NCBI RefSeq assembly: GCF_001718835.1
Contig: NZ_CP013444.1
Coordinates: forward strand, 2,232,001 to 2,296,000
DNA from: Burkholderia cepacia
GTDB lineage: Bacteria; Pseudomonadota; Gammaproteobacteria; Burkholderiales; Burkholderiaceae
Reading direction: 5' to 3'
Length of the DNA: 64,000 nt
Shown here: positions 1 through 8,688 of the stretch, piece by piece
Layout of the letters: each line of letters starts with the position of its first letter
How positions within the stretch are numbered: the first letter of the stretch is position 1
Notes under the pieces: model-generated
Database searches by the model: none
What the model was told of the DNA's origin: nothing
The model's input: only the letters and a program-made list of their open reading frames with translations
Translations under genes and position numbers: made by a program

Positions 1-221
1 GGTCGCTCCACGACAGCAGCACGGACGAGCCGGTCTGCCGCTCGGCCGCGACGACCGTGGCGCGGCGGCGCGCGTCGCCGCTGGACGGCACCGGCGCGAC
101 GTTGCGGTGGCGGCGGCCCGCGCCGTTCGCGTCGAGGATCGATGCCGGCAGCGCGCGGCCGGCGGCGGCGGATGGGTCGAGCAGCGTGATCATCCGTGCC
201 CAACGGCTAAGTTCGTTCATG
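1..221 (-). CDS. unrecognised protein, N-terminal part only (runs off window)
   Basis: An open frame on the minus strand starts with ATG at 219-221 and stays open for 73 codons to the window edge, so only the N-terminus is seen. It begins MNELSRWARMITLLDPS. An AAGGA ribosome-binding sequence lies about 11 bases upstream of the ATG, which supports the start. I do not recognise the family. The short N-terminal stretch resembles the opening of some cupin-type AraC regulators, but this is a weak impression. It is divergent from the hydrolase gene at 619, and the roughly 400 bases between them would hold both promoters. Confidence 0.4.
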
Positions 222-618
222 ACGGCGTGTCCTTGGAAGTGGCGCAACCCCAGTTCGCGTCGCGGTCCGGCACCGACAGCGCGGCGGGAGCCGACACGGG
301 ATCGACGATAGCCGCTGCGCGATGAATAGTCCTTTAGCGAATCTGAATCGTTCTGGCGTGTATTTCCGGCACTTCCGGCACCGCCGGCAGGAATCCGAAT
401 CATTCCTCGAATCCGGCACACGCCCCGTTCAAGAAAATTCAGATCGCTTCAGTACACGCCAAGGGGCTCGCGTGTAGGCTCCCCGCTGTGTTCGCATCCG
501 TCGCGACCGCATCGCGACGGCGGGCGCTTGCCGGTCGTCGGGCGAAGTCGCCACGCGCCGATCACCTTCATCATCCGTTTCATGCGGTGTCGTTCCACCG
601 CACGCTCAAGGAGACCCA
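222..618. other. divergent intergenic region, no gene seen
   Basis: About 400 bases between a leftward gene and the rightward hydrolase gene. Short open frames here look like high-GC shadows. The region should contain promoters for both flanking genes, but I could not assign convincing -35/-10 boxes. An AAGGAGA ribosome-binding site just before 619 belongs to the hydrolase. Confidence 0.4.
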
Positions 619-1599
619 ATGCGTTCCACGCAAACCGACGCCGTCGAATCGACCCGGCGCCGCGACATGCTGTTCGCCGGCGCGACGGCCGTCGCCGCCG
701 CCGCGCTGCCCACGGCGGCATCCGCCGCCGGCGCGCCGAAACAGGCCGCCACTTCTGCCCATCACGGAGCCCATGCCATGAACACCATCACGACGAAAGA
801 CGGTACGCAGATCTACTACAAGGACTGGGGCACGGGCCGCCCGGTCGTCTTCTCGCACGGCTGGCCGCTGTGCGCCGACGCATGGGACGCGCAGATGCTG
901 TTCCTGCTGCAGCACGGCTATCGCGTGATCGCGCACGACCGGCGCGGCCACGGCCGCTCGGGCCAGCCGTCGCAAGGCAACGACATGGACACCTACGCCG
1001 ACGACCTCGCGGCGCTGCTCGACGCGCTCGACCTGCGCGAAGCCACGCTCGTCGGCCATTCGACGGGCGGCGGCGAAGTCGCGCACTACATCGGCCGCCA
1101 TGGCACGCGGCGCGTCGCGAAAGCGGTGCTGGTCAGCGCGGTGCCGCCGATCATGGCGAAGACGGCCGCCTATCCGGGCGGCCTGCCGATCGACGTGTTC
1201 GACGGCATCCGCAAGAACGTCGCCGCAAACCGTTCGCAGTTCTACAAGGATCTCGCGGTGCCGTTCTTCGGCTTCAACCGGCCGAACGCGAAGGCATCCC
1301 AGGGCACGATCGACGCGTTCTGGGCGCAGGGGATGATGGGCGGCATCCACGGCCAGTATCAGTGCATCCGGGAATTCTCCGAGGTCGACTACACCGAGGA
1401 CCTGAAGAAGATCGACGTGCCGACGCTGATCCTGCATGGCGAGGACGACCAGATCGTGCCGATCGACAATTCGGCGCGCCTGTCTGCGAAGCTCGTGAAG
1501 CAGGCGCAGCTCAAGGTGATCCCGGGCGGCTCGCACGGGATGTGCGTCGTCGACGCCGACAAGATCAACGCCGAGCTGCTCGCGTTCCTGAAGGCGTAA
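619..1599 (+). CDS. TAT-exported alpha/beta hydrolase (non-heme chloroperoxidase-like)
   Basis: A 326-residue alpha/beta hydrolase. The N-terminus carries a twin-arginine-type export signal (TRRRDML followed by an alanine-rich hydrophobic stretch ending near residue 40), so the mature enzyme should be periplasmic. The body matches the cofactor-free haloperoxidase/esterase subgroup: oxyanion-region SHGWPL, nucleophile elbow GHSTGG, catalytic Asp in the GEDDQIVP segment, and catalytic His in GGSHGM near the C-terminus. In this subgroup perhydrolase or esterase activity is common and true halogenation is doubtful; the substrate cannot be read. The start is supported by AAGGAGA seven bases upstream of the ATG. 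An internal ATG at 778 would give a cytoplasmic form without the signal, but the in-frame TAT signal argues for 619. Confidence 0.85.
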   Translation: MRSTQTDAVESTRRRDMLFAGATAVAAAALPTAASAAGAPKQAATSAHHGAHAMNTITTKDGTQIYYKDWGTGRPVVFSHGWPLCADAWDAQMLFLLQHGYRVIAHDRRGHGRSGQPSQGNDMDTYADDLAALLDALDLREATLVGHSTGGGEVAHYIGRHGTRRVAKAVLVSAVPPIMAKTAAYPGGLPIDVFDGIRKNVAANRSQFYKDLAVPFFGFNRPNAKASQGTIDAFWAQGMMGGIHGQYQCIREFSEVDYTEDLKKIDVPTLILHGEDDQIVPIDNSARLSAKLVKQAQLKVIPGGSHGMCVVDADKINAELLAFLKA

Positions 1600-1729
1600 C
1601 GCGCCGCGCGCCGGCGTGGCGACGCGCGCCATGCCGGCCGGCCGCATGCCCGACACGCCGTTCGCGAGCGCAACCGCGGCGTCGGCTTCGCGTCGGGCCG
1701 GCACGAGAACCTGATGGCCCGCGCCGCGA

Positions 1730-3298
1730 TCACCGTCGAGGCGTCGGTCGCACGCACGACCGGGCACGTGACGCGCCACCGTGCAGGTGCGCGCCGCACA
1801 CGCTCATGCGCGATGAAGCCGGCGCGTCTTCCGGTGCCGGCCCGGCGCCGGCCGGCTGTTCGCGTTCGCCGCCTTCCGCCGGCTGCGACGCCGGGCCCGC
1901 CCCGTCAGGCGCGACCGCCGCCGTCACGCCCCATTGCTCGCGCTCATGGCGCGCATGGCACGCGGCGACGCGTTCGAATTCCCCCACGTCGCGCAGCTTC
2001 TCCAGCGCATATGCGCGGACCGATTCGGTCAGCCGGTACTGCGCGCGAGCGCCCCGAAACTCGACACTCAACAGCGACTTCGCAACCAGCTCGCCGAGCC
2101 CGCCGATCGTCTCGACGAGCGGCGTGCCGGGCGCCGTCGCCACGGCGCGCGCGTCATCGAACGTGAACGGGCCGCTGAAGCAGCCGAGCCGCCGAAACAG
2201 CGCACGCGCGGCGGGATTCAGCAGCGCATGGCTCCAGTCGAGCGTCGCCCGCAGCGCCTGGTGGCGCGGCGGCGCGGAACGCAAGCCGCCGGTCAGCAGG
2301 TTCAGGCGATCGTCGAGGCGCGACGCGACCCCTTCGATGCCGAGCGTCGCGACGCGCGCGGCCGCGAGTTCGATCGCCAGCGGCAGCCCCTCGAGGCGCC
2401 GGCAGATGTCTCCGGCCAGCCGGATGCCGCCTTCGTCCACCTCGCGGCCGGCGGTCGTCACGCGGACGCGGCAGAGAAACAGCTGGACGGCGGCACAGCC
2501 GGCGATCGCGTCGGTGCACGCGTCGCGGTCGGGCACCGCGAGCGGCGCGATGCGCATCACGCACTCGGCCGGGACATGCAGCGGCTCGCGGCTGGTCACG
2601 AGCATGCGCAGCGTATCGGTGCGCGCCGCGAGCGTCTCGACGAGGCGCGCGACCACGTCGACGACGTGCTCGGCGTTGTCCAGCACCAGCAGGCAGCGCG
2701 AGGCGGCGATCGCGTCGGCAATGGCGTCGATGCCGGGCACGCCGTCCGCCGGCACGCCAAGTGCGGCCGCGAGCGCGCGCAGCACGTCGTCGCGCGTCGC
2801 TGCGCACGCGAGCTCGACCCAATGCACGGCGCACCGGGCGCGGCGGCGCATGTCGTGCGCGACCTGCGCGGCGACGCTCGTCTTGCCGATGCCGCCGGCG
2901 CCGATCAGCGTGACGACCGGCATCCGGTCAAGCATGTCGATGACCTGCCCGATTTCGGCCTGCCGCCCGATCAGCGGCGTCGGTGCGTCCTGCGGCCGCA
3001 AATCCGGCGGCGAGCCGGCGACCAGCAGGTAGCCCCGGCCCGGTACGGTCTTGATCAGGTTCCGGCTCTCGCCGAGCAGCTTGCGCAGCGCCGCGACGTG
3101 CACCTGGAGCAGGTTCTCCTCGACGATCACGCCGGGCCAGACGGCGTCCATGATGTCGTCCTTCGACACGACGGAACCGTTCGCGCGATGCAGCACCTCG
3201 AGAATCTCGAACGCGCGTGCGCCGATGCGCAGCGGCACGCCATGCCGGCGCAGGTCCCGCTGCTCGAAATCCACCGACAACGTCCCGATCCGGACCAT
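1730..3298 (-). CDS. winged-helix regulator with NB-ARC/STAND-type ATPase domain
   Basis: A 522-residue regulator. Residues 1-95 form an OmpR/PhoB-type winged helix (ending KTVPGRGYLL), followed by a P-loop ATPase of the AfsR/SARP-associated kind: Walker A GAGGIGKTS, Walker B LLVLDNAEH, a TSREPL sensor, and GLPLAIELAAAR as in NB-ARC proteins. The arginine-rich helix LTESVRAYALEKLRDVGE closes the conserved part. The last 70 residues are low-complexity Ala/Pro/Arg sequence; the TPR sensor domain found in longer family members is missing, so this is either the short subtype or a truncated copy. The start at 3298 is chosen over longer in-frame options because AGGGGG lies just upstream and the winged helix begins immediately. 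It faces the TAT hydrolase convergently and may regulate it, but nothing in the sequence proves that. Confidence 0.8.
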   Translation of the reverse strand: MVRIGTLSVDFEQRDLRRHGVPLRIGARAFEILEVLHRANGSVVSKDDIMDAVWPGVIVEENLLQVHVAALRKLLGESRNLIKTVPGRGYLLVAGSPPDLRPQDAPTPLIGRQAEIGQVIDMLDRMPVVTLIGAGGIGKTSVAAQVAHDMRRRARCAVHWVELACAATRDDVLRALAAALGVPADGVPGIDAIADAIAASRCLLVLDNAEHVVDVVARLVETLAARTDTLRMLVTSREPLHVPAECVMRIAPLAVPDRDACTDAIAGCAAVQLFLCRVRVTTAGREVDEGGIRLAGDICRRLEGLPLAIELAAARVATLGIEGVASRLDDRLNLLTGGLRSAPPRHQALRATLDWSHALLNPAARALFRRLGCFSGPFTFDDARAVATAPGTPLVETIGGLGELVAKSLLSVEFRGARAQYRLTESVRAYALEKLRDVGEFERVAACHARHEREQWGVTAAVAPDGAGPASQPAEGGEREQPAGAGPAPEDAPASSRMSVCGAHLHGGASRARSCVRPTPRR

Positions 3299-3644
3299 GG
3301 CTGCCCCCTGCGACCTCTTGATGACGAACCGGCCAACGCGGCAATGCCGGACCGGGAATCGGCGCCCCGCGCCCCCTTCTGCACAAACCTGACGCCGAAC
3401 GCCCATCGCGCGATCCGAGTGTAAGGAGGCTCGAACGGGATGTCTTGAAGGAAAATACGCGGCCCCCGCGTGGGCCGCGGGATCGCGCAACCGCGCCGGG
3501 ACGGTCGCGAATCGCACGAATCGGCGCGTGCGCGCCCGATAGCCAGCGCACTTTCGTTCAAATAGACTTGGGCCAGTCACGCGTCCCGTATAAACTGGCG
3601 ATCGATTTTTTCGCGCGTCACGCGCCTTTCAAGGACCCTGCGTC

Positions 3645-4553
3645 ATGTCTCGTGCCCTCATCGCGCCCCCCGCGCCGCTGTCGAAGGACACGCTCGGCTG
3701 CGTGTCGGGCTTGCTGTCCAAGGATGTCGAACGCGCCGCGGACGGCATCACGTTTCATCGCAAGTGCATGCCGGGCGAGCAATTCGAGCGCATCGTGATG
3801 CCGGCCTGCGACCGCGGCTTCCTGATCGGCATTTCACTGCAGGACGGGCATCGTCGCGTGTTGTATCGGGGTGCGCGGCGAGTCGAGCGGGCGTTCCAGC
3901 ACCACTCGATCTACATTCGGGATTTCTCGGAGCAATTCCGGGCGGATCTGTATGGCAATTTCGACTTCGTGCTCGTGGAAGTGTCGCGAGCCTGTCTCGA
4001 CCGGCTCGGCGAGGAACACGGCGACGCGCTGATCGCCGGCCTGACCTGCGCGGCCGATCAGTGCGACCCGGTGCTCGGCCATCTCGCGCACGCGGTCGCC
4101 GACAGCCTCGACACGCCGGGCGCGCTGAGCACGCTGTTCGTCGAGCAGATCGGGCTCGCGATCGGCACCCACCTCGCGCGGCGCTACGGCAATGCGGGCA
4201 AGGGCGACCTCCACCGCAAGGGCACGCTGTCGCCCGCGACGGCGGCGCGCGCGAAGGAGCTGCTGATGGAAAAGGCGAACCTGGGCGTATCGCTCGCGGA
4301 AGTCGCGAAAGAATGCGACCTGTCGCGCGGCTATTTCATCCGCGCGTTCTCGCGGACCACCGGCCGCACGCCGCACCAGTGGCTGCTCGAGCAGCGCGTG
4401 ACGCAGGCGCGCCGGCTGATCGAGACGAGCGGCATGACGCTGGCGGAAATCGCCGCGGCCTGCGGATTCGCGGACCAGAGCCACCTGAGCCGCGTGTTCG
4501 CGAAGGTCGTCGGCCACGCGCCCGGCGCGTGGCGGCGCGGCGCCGGCCGCTGA
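3645..4553 (+). CDS. AraC-family transcriptional regulator
   Basis: A 302-residue protein with a variable N-terminal ligand/dimerisation domain (about residues 1-195) and a C-terminal AraC/XylS double helix-turn-helix. The first helix pair is in VSLAEVAKECDLSRGYFIRA, the second in TLAEIAAACGFADQSHLS, followed by the family pattern RVFAKVVGHAPGAWRR. The arrangement is that of catabolic activators responding to small organic molecules. It is divergent from the winged-helix regulator and lies upstream of the DUF1275 gene. It is the nearest activator-type regulator to the XapX-amidohydrolase operon and is a candidate to control it, but the effector is unknown. Confidence 0.9.
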   Translation: MSRALIAPPAPLSKDTLGCVSGLLSKDVERAADGITFHRKCMPGEQFERIVMPACDRGFLIGISLQDGHRRVLYRGARRVERAFQHHSIYIRDFSEQFRADLYGNFDFVLVEVSRACLDRLGEEHGDALIAGLTCAADQCDPVLGHLAHAVADSLDTPGALSTLFVEQIGLAIGTHLARRYGNAGKGDLHRKGTLSPATAARAKELLMEKANLGVSLAEVAKECDLSRGYFIRAFSRTTGRTPHQWLLEQRVTQARRLIETSGMTLAEIAAACGFADQSHLSRVFAKVVGHAPGAWRRGAGR

Positions 4554-4717
4554 GCGCGCGCATCGCGGGCTTGTGCAGCATTCAGAACAATTCATGTGAC
4601 CGCGTCCGCCGGTTCGCCTATCCTCGACGAGCGCCCGCGTGCCCACCCGGGCACCCTCACCCACCTCGCGCGGCACTTCGTTCCGCGCACATGAACCGCT
4701 GACGTCCAGGATTGAAC

Positions 4718-5404
4718 ATGACCGACAACAAACTGCCCGTGCTGCTCAGCTTCAACGGCGGCTTCGTCGACACGGCCGGCTTTCTCGCGCTGCAAGGCCT
4801 CTTCACCGCGCACGTGACCGGCAACTTCGTCACGCTCGGCGCCACGCTCGTGTCCGGCACATCCGGCGCGATCGCGAAGCTCGCGGCACTGCCCGTGTTC
4901 TGCATCGCGATCGTGCTGGCAACCGTCTGCGCGAACCGGCTGAACGCGCGCGGCGCCAACGCGCTGCGCGTGATGCTGTTCGCGCAGGCCGCGCTGCTGA
5001 CGTGCGGCGCAGTGCTCGCGGTGGGCATCGGCCCGTTCCCCGACAGCGATGCGCTGCCCGCGCTCGCGACCGGCATGACGCTCGTCGTCGCGATGGCCGT
5101 GCAGAACGCGCTGCACCGCCTGCACCTGTCCGACGCGCCGCCGACCACGCTGATGACGGGCACCGTCACGCAGATCATGATCTCGCTCGGCGAGCGCATC
5201 GGCTCGCGTGCGCCGCGCAAGCCGGGCGACGATGCGCGGCTGCGCAGGATGACGGTCAGCGTCGCCGCGTTCGCCGCCGGTTGCGGCGCGGCGGCCGGCC
5301 TCTATCTGGCCGCCGGCCTGTGGTGCCTGTTCCTGCCGCCGCTGCTCGTGATGATCGGGTGGGCCGGTGCGCGACGCGCCGCACCCGAGGCGGCCGCGCA
5401 CTGA
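4718..5404 (+). CDS. DUF1275 (YoaK-like) integral membrane protein
   Basis: A 228-residue membrane protein. The opening pattern LLSFNGGFVDTAGFLALQGLFTAHVTGNFV is the hallmark of the DUF1275/YoaK family, whose function is unknown. About six hydrophobic segments follow (for example around LPVFCIAIVLATV, MLFAQAALLTCGAVLAV and LYLAAGLWCLFLPPLLVM), so it sits in the inner membrane. The ATG at 4718 is preferred because CCAGG is about seven bases upstream; a TTG two codons earlier is possible. It is a monocistron downstream of the AraC gene and convergent with the isochorismatase gene, with a terminator between them. Confidence 0.85.
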   Translation: MTDNKLPVLLSFNGGFVDTAGFLALQGLFTAHVTGNFVTLGATLVSGTSGAIAKLAALPVFCIAIVLATVCANRLNARGANALRVMLFAQAALLTCGAVLAVGIGPFPDSDALPALATGMTLVVAMAVQNALHRLHLSDAPPTTLMTGTVTQIMISLGERIGSRAPRKPGDDARLRRMTVSVAAFAAGCGAAAGLYLAAGLWCLFLPPLLVMIGWAGARRAAPEAAAH

Positions 5405-5450
5405 TCCTGCCCGGCGCGCGGGCGGCTCGCCGGCCGCGCGCGCATCGATG

Positions 5451-5480
5451 AAAAAAACTGCCGCATCACCGACGCGGCAG
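5451..5480 (-). terminator. Rho-independent terminator of the isochorismatase gene
   Basis: Read on the minus strand: a perfect 7-bp stem (CTGCCGC...GCGGCAG) with a 9-base loop followed by seven T residues. It lies about 60 bases past the stop of the leftward isochorismatase gene, exactly where an intrinsic terminator is expected. Confidence 0.85.
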
Positions 5481-5509
5481 CTTCGTTACCTCTGCATCGC
5501 TTCTGTACG

Positions 5510-5531
5510 TCGGGCCGGCATGCCGGCCCGA
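5510..5531. repeat. perfect 22-bp palindrome in the convergent gap
   Basis: A fully self-complementary 22-bp sequence centred on GCATGC, with arms TCGGGCCGGCA, sits just before the isochorismatase stop codon. It has no T-tract, so it may be an accessory hairpin protecting the mRNA 3' end or a dispersed high-GC palindrome. Confidence 0.5.
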
Positions 5532-5541
5532 TGCACGGGCA

Positions 5542-6234
5542 TCACTTCACGTTCGCGGGAACCGCCGCGAGAATCTCGTGGGCGTTCGCCGTGCGCTGCT
5601 TCGCCTTGTGCACCATCGTGTACGCGTAGTCGACGCCGATGCCGTACGCGCCCGAATGCTCCTTCGCGATCGCCATCACCGCGTCATACGTGCCGCGGTG
5701 CGCCCAGTCGCGCTGCCACTCGAGCATCACCTGCTGCCAGGTCACCGGCACGACGCCGGCCTGGATCATGCGCTGCATCGCGTAATCGTGCGCTTCCTTC
5801 GACGTGCCGCCCGACGCGTCGGCCACCATGTAGATTTCGTAGCCGCCTTCCAGCATCGCGCACAGCGCGAACGTGTTGTTGCACACCTCGGTCCACAGGC
5901 CCGACACGACCACCTTCTTGCGGCCGTTCTTCGCGAGCGCGTCGCGCACCTTCTGGTCGTCCCACGAGTTCATCGAGGTCCGCTCGAGCAGCGGATGATC
6001 CGGGAACACGTCGAGCAGCTCCGGATACGTGTAGCCCGAGAAGCTCTCCGTCTCGACGGTGGTGATGATCGTCGGGATGTCGAAGGTCTTCGCGGCCTTC
6101 GCCAGCGCGACCACGTTGTTCTTCAGCACTTGCCGATCGATCGATTGAACGCCGAACGCCATCTGCGGCTGCTGATCGATGAAGATCATCTGGCAGTTGT
6201 CCGGGGTGAGAACTTCGAGTTTCGGGTTGCTCAT
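5542..6234 (-). CDS. YcaC-like isochorismatase-family hydrolase
   Basis: A 230-residue cysteine hydrolase of the isochorismatase superfamily. Asp20 in FIDQQPQ and Cys118 in GLWTEVCNN are the conserved catalytic positions; in the segment ERTSMNSWDD an Arg stands where many family members use Lys, as in the YcaC subgroup. The helix DASGGTSKEAHDYAMQRM is also typical of this subgroup. Substrates of YcaC-type proteins are not settled; an amide or carbamoyl group is likely. It is transcribed divergently from the XapX operon, and the shared 280-bp control region carries three helically phased repeats, so it may belong to the same regulon. It is followed by a strong intrinsic terminator. Confidence 0.85.
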   Translation of the reverse strand: MSNPKLEVLTPDNCQMIFIDQQPQMAFGVQSIDRQVLKNNVVALAKAAKTFDIPTIITTVETESFSGYTYPELLDVFPDHPLLERTSMNSWDDQKVRDALAKNGRKKVVVSGLWTEVCNNTFALCAMLEGGYEIYMVADASGGTSKEAHDYAMQRMIQAGVVPVTWQQVMLEWQRDWAHRGTYDAVMAIAKEHSGAYGIGVDYAYTMVHKAKQRTANAHEILAAVPANVK

Positions 6235-6339
6235 GGTTGCTTCATCCTCTCAATCATCAAAACGTCACGGGTATGCAGGCTTGCGCCGCATCAACGATGC
6301 CGATCCTTTCGGCGTCTTTTCCATGCTAGCAACGTCCCG

Positions 6340-6366
6340 CTTAAATATCCTTAAACCTCCTTAATT
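6340..6366. promoter_or_regulatory. three direct CTTAA(A/T) repeats at exact 10-bp spacing
   Basis: CTTAAAT, CTTAAAC and CTTAATT begin at 6340, 6350 and 6360, one helical turn apart, in an otherwise GC-rich divergent promoter region between the isochorismatase and XapX genes. Phased direct repeats are typical operators for AraC-type or similar activators. Which protein binds is inference; the AraC gene at 3645 is the nearest candidate. Confidence 0.45.
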
Positions 6367-6514
6367 CAACCTCGATGCGCGGCGCAACGGCGTCTTGCCT
6401 GCCTACAATGCGTTCGTCGCGGCGCTTGCCGCACGCAATCGTCAGGCACGCGAATCATTCGGCCGCGCGCCGCACGTGCGCCATTCCATCGACCTACCTC
6501 CAAAGGACCCGCTG

Positions 6515-6802
6515 ATGAAAATCTATGTCCTGTCGTTGCTCGCCGGCGTGCTCGTCGGCGTGATCTACAGCCTGCTGCACGTGCGCTCGCCCGCACCGCC
6601 GCTCGTCGCGCTGGTCGGCCTGCTCGGCATCCTCGCCGGCGAGCAGATCGTGCCGGTCGCGAAGCAGATGCTGTCGGGCACCGCGTTCCACACGGCGTGG
6701 CGCGATTCGAAGTGCAATCAGCACATGTTCGGCGCATTGCCGGGCCGCAACGCGAACCAGGCCACCCAGGTTGCCAGCCATTCCACGGAGAACCGTTCAT
6801 GA
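6515..6802 (+). CDS. XapX-domain small membrane protein
   Basis: A 95-residue protein. Residues 1-50 match the XapX domain (MKIYVLSLLAGVLVGVIYSL ... GLLGILAGEQIVP), with two hydrophobic helices suited to inner-membrane insertion. Family function is unknown; members occur next to catabolic enzymes. The C-terminal 45 residues are polar and less conserved. The start at 6515 has AAAGGA upstream and begins the conserved domain; longer in-frame starts lack both. Its stop codon overlaps the next gene's start in an ATGA motif, so the two are translationally coupled and this is the first gene of the 6.5-11.6 kb operon. Confidence 0.8.
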   Translation: MKIYVLSLLAGVLVGVIYSLLHVRSPAPPLVALVGLLGILAGEQIVPVAKQMLSGTAFHTAWRDSKCNQHMFGALPGRNANQATQVASHSTENRS

Positions 6803-8688
6803 ACACGTCAAGCGCGAAATCGCCCGATCTCATCCTCCGCAACGGGCGCTTCACGACCTTGAACCCGTCGCGCCCGACCGCGAGCGCGGTCGCGATCACC
6901 GACGGCGTCTTCTCGGCCGTCGGCGACGACCACAAAGTGATGGCACTCGCGGCGGGCCGCACGGAAGTCGTCGACCTCGGCGGCCGCGCGGCGCTGCCCG
7001 GCCTCATCGACAATCACCTGCACATCATTCGCGGCGGGCTCAACTTCAACATGGAGCTGCGCTGGGACGGCGTGCGCTCGCTCGCGACCGCGATGGAGAT
7101 GCTCAAGCAGCAGGTGGCGATCACGCCGCCGCCGCAATGGGTGCGCGTCGTCGGCGGCTTCACCGAGCACCAGTTCGCCGAGAAGCGGCTGCCGACCCTC
7201 GACGAACTGAATGCGGTCGCGCCCGATACGCCGGTCTTCATCCTGCACCTGTACGACCGCGCGATGCTCAATGCCGCCGCGCTGCGCGTCGTCGGCTACA
7301 CGAAGGACACGCCCGAGCCCCCGGGCGGCCAGATCATGCGGGACGGCAACGGCAATCCGACCGGCCTGCTGCTCGCGAAGCCGAACGCCGCGATCCTGTA
7401 TGCGACCCTCGCGAAAGGCCCGAAGCTGCCGCTCGAGTACCAGGTCAACTCGACGCGCCACTTCATGCGCGAGCTGAACCGCCTCGGCGTGACCGGTGCG
7501 ATCGATGCGGGCGGCGGCTTCCAGAATTATCCGGAGGACTACGAAGTCATCCAGCGGCTCTCCGACGCGAAGCAGCTGACGATCCGCCTCGCGTACAACC
7601 TGTTCACGCAGAAGCCCAAGCAGGAGAAGGACGATTTCCTGAACTGGACGAAGACGTCGCGCTACAAGCAGGGCGACGACTACTTCCGCCACAACGGCGC
7701 GGGCGAGATGCTCGCGTTCTCCGCCGCCGACTTCGAGGACTTCCGCCAGCCGCGCCCGGACATGGCGCCGGAGATGGAGTCCGACCTCGAGGACGTGGTG
7801 CGGATTCTCGCGCAGAACCGCTGGCCGTGGCGCATGCACGCGACCTACGACGAGACGATCAGCCGCGCGCTCGACGTGTTCGAGAAGGTGAACCGCGACA
7901 CGCCGCTCGCGGGGCTCAACTGGTTCTTCGATCACGCAGAGACGATTTCGGAGCGCTCGATGGATCGCATCGCGGCGCTCGGCGGCGGCGTCGCGGTGCA
8001 GCACCGGATGGCGTACCAGGGCGAGTATTTCGTCGAGCGCTACGGCGCGAAGGCCGGCGAGGCGACGCCGCCCGTCGCGCGGATGCTGTCGAAGGGGCTG
8101 AAGGTGTCCGCGGGCACCGACGCGACGCGCGTCGCGAGCTACAACCCGTGGGTGTCGCTGTCGTGGCTCGTCACCGGGCGCACCGTCGGCGGCCTGCGCC
8201 TGTACCCGCAGGCGAACTGTCTCGACCGCGAAACGGCGCTGCGGATGTGGACCGAGAACGTCACGTGGTTCTCGAACGAGGAAGGCCGGAAAGGCCGCAT
8301 CGAAGTCGGCCAGCTCGCCGACCTGATCGTGCCGGACCGCGACTTCTTCGCGTGCGCCGAAGCCGACATCGCCGACACGACGTCGCTGCTGACCGTGGTC
8401 GGCGGCAAGGTCGTCTATGCGGCGGGCCCGTTCGCCGATCGCGATGCGCCGCTGCCGCCCGCGATGCCCGACTGGTCACCCGTGCGCGCGTTCGGCGGCT
8501 ATGCGGGCTGGAGCGCCGCAGGCGCGGAAGGCCGGCCGCTGCAGCAGGCCGCCGCGCAACTGTGCGGCTGCGCGAGCGCGTGCGGCGTGCACGGCCACGC
8601 GCATGCGCGCGCGTGGTCGAGCGACGTACCGGCCTCCGACCTGAAATCGTTCTGGGGCGCACTCGGCTGCGCGTGCTGGGCCGTTTGA
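6799..8688 (+). CDS. amidohydrolase family 3 (YtcJ-like) metal-dependent hydrolase
   Basis: A 629-residue amidohydrolase superfamily member. N-terminal beta-sandwich DLILRNGRFTTLNP leads into the barrel; LPGLIDNHLHI provides the first metal-binding HxH, and later conserved segments include FDHAETISERSMDRI and SAGTDATRVASYNPW, the latter holding the metal-binding Asp. The family hydrolyses amides, formyl groups or related C-N bonds; the substrate is not predictable. It is longer than usual: the last 45 residues form an unusual tail rich in Cys and His (CGCASAC, HGHAHA, GCACW) that could bind metal or be lipid- or redox-linked. It overlaps XapX upstream (ATGA) and DoxX downstream (TGATG), indicating a single coupled operon. 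Confidence 0.85.
   Translation: MNTSSAKSPDLILRNGRFTTLNPSRPTASAVAITDGVFSAVGDDHKVMALAAGRTEVVDLGGRAALPGLIDNHLHIIRGGLNFNMELRWDGVRSLATAMEMLKQQVAITPPPQWVRVVGGFTEHQFAEKRLPTLDELNAVAPDTPVFILHLYDRAMLNAAALRVVGYTKDTPEPPGGQIMRDGNGNPTGLLLAKPNAAILYATLAKGPKLPLEYQVNSTRHFMRELNRLGVTGAIDAGGGFQNYPEDYEVIQRLSDAKQLTIRLAYNLFTQKPKQEKDDFLNWTKTSRYKQGDDYFRHNGAGEMLAFSAADFEDFRQPRPDMAPEMESDLEDVVRILAQNRWPWRMHATYDETISRALDVFEKVNRDTPLAGLNWFFDHAETISERSMDRIAALGGGVAVQHRMAYQGEYFVERYGAKAGEATPPVARMLSKGLKVSAGTDATRVASYNPWVSLSWLVTGRTVGGLRLYPQANCLDRETALRMWTENVTWFSNEEGRKGRIEVGQLADLIVPDRDFFACAEADIADTTSLLTVVGGKVVYAAGPFADRDAPLPPAMPDWSPVRAFGGYAGWSAAGAEGRPLQQAAAQLCGCASACGVHGHAHARAWSSDVPASDLKSFWGALGCACWAV

Noticed and set aside
528..3032. 834-codon open frame spanning the hydrolase and regulator genes
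   Set aside because: Arg/Ala/Pro-rich shadow of high-GC genes; it crosses two real genes in a wrong frame and has no family resemblance.
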